Origin: UBA1479 sp038109305 | GTDB taxonomy: Bacteria > Pseudomonadota > Alphaproteobacteria > Rhodospirillales > Casp-alpha2 | DNA length: 64,000 nt | NCBI GenBank assembly: GCA_038109305.1 | Contig: JAYNIR010000007.1 | Location: 68,427 to 132,426 of the forward strand | Direction: 5' to 3' | Shown here: positions 62,739 through 64,000 of the stretch, piece after piece | Layout of the letters: the number at the start of each line of letters is the position of its first letter | How positions within the stretch are numbered: position 1 is the stretch's first letter | Translations under genes and position numbers: made by a program | Notes under the pieces: generated by a model | Database searches by the model: none | The model's input: only the letters and a program-made list of their open reading frames with translations | Told to the model about the DNA's origin: nothing

Positions 62739-63208
62739 TGTGCCGCTCCCGGCCGGCGGTGCGCGGCCTGCCGTTGCGACGATTCGCGCTGCGCCGACTG
62801 GCCGCGGCCTTCGGCGATGCGCCGGATGGCAGTTTCCAGATCGGATTTCAGTTGCTCGAAGGGCAGGTCCAGCGTCGCCGCGCGGCCGATTAGCACATAA
62901 TCGTGCCCGGCCATGCCATGCGTGGCGAGCACGTTTTCCGCTGCGGCCTTCAGCCGCCGGCGGACCCGGTTGCGGATCACTGCATTGCCGACTTTTTTGG
63001 TGACCGTGAAGCCCGCGCGGGCGCCGGTTTCCGTTAAGCCGCCCTTTACGCCGCCGTGTAAGCCGCCCTGAGAGTCATCATGGCCGTACCCGGATTTTTC
63101 CCGATCAAGCGCCTGCAGCACCAGACCCGGCTGGGCCCAACGGCGGCCGGATTGCGCCACTTTCAAAAATTCGGCGCGGTGTTTCAGCCTCGGCACCCTG
63201 GGTGACAT
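62735..63208 (-). CDS. rnpA: Ribonuclease P protein component
   Basis: A 157-residue protein subunit of RNase P, which trims tRNA 5' leaders. RNR motif KKVGNAVIRNRVRRRLKAA; start RLKHRAEFLKVAQSGRRW. A Gly/His-rich insert of about 25 residues (GYGHDDSQGGLHGGVKGG) separates the first strands. The C-terminal tail is Arg/Gln-rich. The family is usually about 120 residues, so both insert and tail are extra. It lies downstream of rpmH in the conserved order. Confidence 0.93.
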   Translation of the reverse strand: MSPRVPRLKHRAEFLKVAQSGRRWAQPGLVLQALDREKSGYGHDDSQGGLHGGVKGGLTETGARAGFTVTKKVGNAVIRNRVRRRLKAAAENVLATHGMAGHDYVLIGRAATLDLPFEQLKSDLETAIRRIAEGRGQSAQRESSQRQAAHRRPGAAQ

Positions 63209-63240
63209 GGCGAATCGGTTCCTGATCTCCGAGGAATACC

Positions 63241-63375
63241 CTAAGCGGACAGGCGCTTACGGCCCTTGGCCCGCCGGGCCGCCAGCACACGACGGCCGCC
63301 GGTGGTGGCTATACGGCTCCGAAACCCGTGGCGGCGCTTACGGATAAGCTTGCTCGGCTGGTACGTCCGTTTCAC
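63241..63375 (-). CDS. rpmH: 50S ribosomal protein L34
   Basis: A 44-residue ribosomal protein: MKRTYQPSKLIRKRRHGFRS, then RVLAARRAKGRKRLSA, ending TAG 63241-63243. The start is GTG at 63375, preceded by GAAGGAGA. The whole sequence matches L34 at every characteristic position. It opens the rnpA-yidD-yidC operon. Confidence 0.97.
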   Translation of the reverse strand: MKRTYQPSKLIRKRRHGFRSRIATTGGRRVLAARRAKGRKRLSA

Positions 63376-63403
63376 GCGACTTCTCCTTCAAAAATGAGCC
63401 CGT

Positions 63404-63432
63404 TTTGTAGTGGTTTGATCCCCCGAAGTCAA
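63404..63432 (-). promoter_or_regulatory. Promoter of the rpmH operon
   Basis: On the minus strand TTGACT (63427-63432) and TACAAA (63404-63409) are separated by exactly 17 bases. They lie about 29 bases upstream of the rpmH GTG, leaving a short leader. This is close to the sigma-70 consensus and fits a strong ribosomal-protein promoter. Confidence 0.7.
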
Positions 63433-63627
63433 CGGGCGAAGTCCCTGCCGCCGCTGCCTTTTTCCGGGCGCGCCGGCGCCCCGGTTTCCCGCTTTCACGA
63501 AGCCTTGATCGGGTTTGAACAGCATCCGCTTGTGTTGGGCCGCCGATGCCGCCTAGATAACGCCCGAACCAAGGCGCGCCCGGCGCGCCCCCCGGGCCGG
63601 AAACGGCCGACCAAGGACCAAATAAGT

Positions 63628-64000
63628 ATGTCCGAGCGCCCGATGTCCGAGCCGGTCCCTGACGCGCCAGAAAAAACGCCTGTTTTCCGGCGGTTGGCGC
63701 CGATTTTGCTGATCGCCGTGGGGCTTGTGCTGTTTTTTGCCTTCGATCTGCACCGCTATTTCTCGCTCGACGCGCTGAAAACCCACCGCCAGCAGCTTTT
63801 GGACATTTATGCCGCCAACCCGGCCCTGACCATGGCCGTATTTTTCTCTGTCTACGCCGGCCTGGTGGCGCTGTCGTTTCCGGGGGCGTCGGTCCTGACA
63901 CTCCTGGCGGGATTTTTGTTCGGCACCTGGGTCGCCCGCCGCGGGGGGGCGGGGGCGGGGGCGCGCGGGGGGGGGGGCGGGAGCCGGTGCCCCACCGGAG
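63628..64000 (+). CDS. TVP38/TMEM64-type membrane protein (partial, 3' end doubtful)
   Basis: The frame from ATG 63628 reads MSERPMSEPVPDAPEKTPVF, a first membrane helix (LAPILLIAVGLVLFFAFDL), a loop with LKTHRQQLLDIYAANPAL, and a second helix region (AVFFSVYAGLVALSFPGASV, then LLAGFLFGTW). This is the start of a SNARE-associated/DedA-like VTT protein. From about 63940 the sequence becomes a poly-G-rich run, giving Gly/Arg/Ala codons where the family has a third helix. That stretch looks unreliable. The gene is cut by the window end. Confidence 0.7.
   Translation, partial: MSERPMSEPVPDAPEKTPVFRRLAPILLIAVGLVLFFAFDLHRYFSLDALKTHRQQLLDIYAANPALTMAVFFSVYAGLVALSFPGASVLTLLAGFLFGTWVARRGGAGAGARGGGGGSRCPTG

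Overview
The window is about 64 kb of GC-rich, densely packed chromosome from an alphaproteobacterium, most likely a free-living, aerobic member of the Rhodospirillales or a close relative. The evidence is gene order. It contains the PTS-Ntr cluster (EI, HPr, EIIA, RapZ, short HprK) next to ChvG/ChvI and pckA. It also has SRP RNA-dnaX-ybaB-recR, def-fmt and truA near dapE/dapD, and the run rpmH-rnpA-yidD-yidC-engB-argB. I see no phage, IS element, CRISPR array, rRNA or tRNA.

Layout. 0-4 kb: tail of an alpha/beta hydrolase, then a regulatory phosphotransferase cluster on the minus strand. 4-6 kb: an SDR-fold protein without its catalytic residues and a methyltransferase, both on the plus strand, splitting hprK from chvG. 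6-13 kb: ChvG/ChvI, a cobalamin riboswitch with cbtB-cbtA and a HugZ-like gene, then pckA and a pair of palindromic repeats. 13-22 kb: a three-gene overlapping operon, a frameshifted PAS gene, and glutamate synthase (gltB-gltD). 22-26 kb: uppP, a chemoreceptor gene with three in-frame stops, and a hydroxyacid reductase. 26-34 kb: a Yej-type peptide ABC transporter, a HisN-like phosphatase, a membrane-anchored cytochrome c and prephenate dehydratase. 34-42 kb: nudC, SRP RNA, dnaX, an exonuclease, ybaB, recR, an RNA helicase and rmuC. 43-48 kb: a decayed zone (DUF4139 remnant, interrupted NupC, globin fragment, broken LysR) around intact def and fmt. 48-52 kb: redox and accessory genes plus two paralogous genes of unknown function. 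52-64 kb: truA, dapE, dapD, a nucleotidase, a small HEAT-like membrane protein, an amidase, and the argB-engB-yidC-yidD-rnpA-rpmH block. The window ends in a TVP38-type membrane gene that runs into a poly-G tract.

How the genes work together. HPr (His15 and Ser46), EI, EIIA, HprK and RapZ form a sugar-independent phosphorelay that probably senses carbon/nitrogen state alongside ChvG/ChvI. pckA and gltBD are plausible metabolic outputs. The most striking theme is local gene decay: seven broken genes or fragments lie among intact housekeeping operons. The best candidates for undescribed biology are the tandem paralogues at 50.6-52.1 kb, the catalytically dead SDR at 4.1 kb, and the HEAT-like plus two-helix membrane protein at 56.4 kb. 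None of these was tested by database search; all calls come from reading the sequence.
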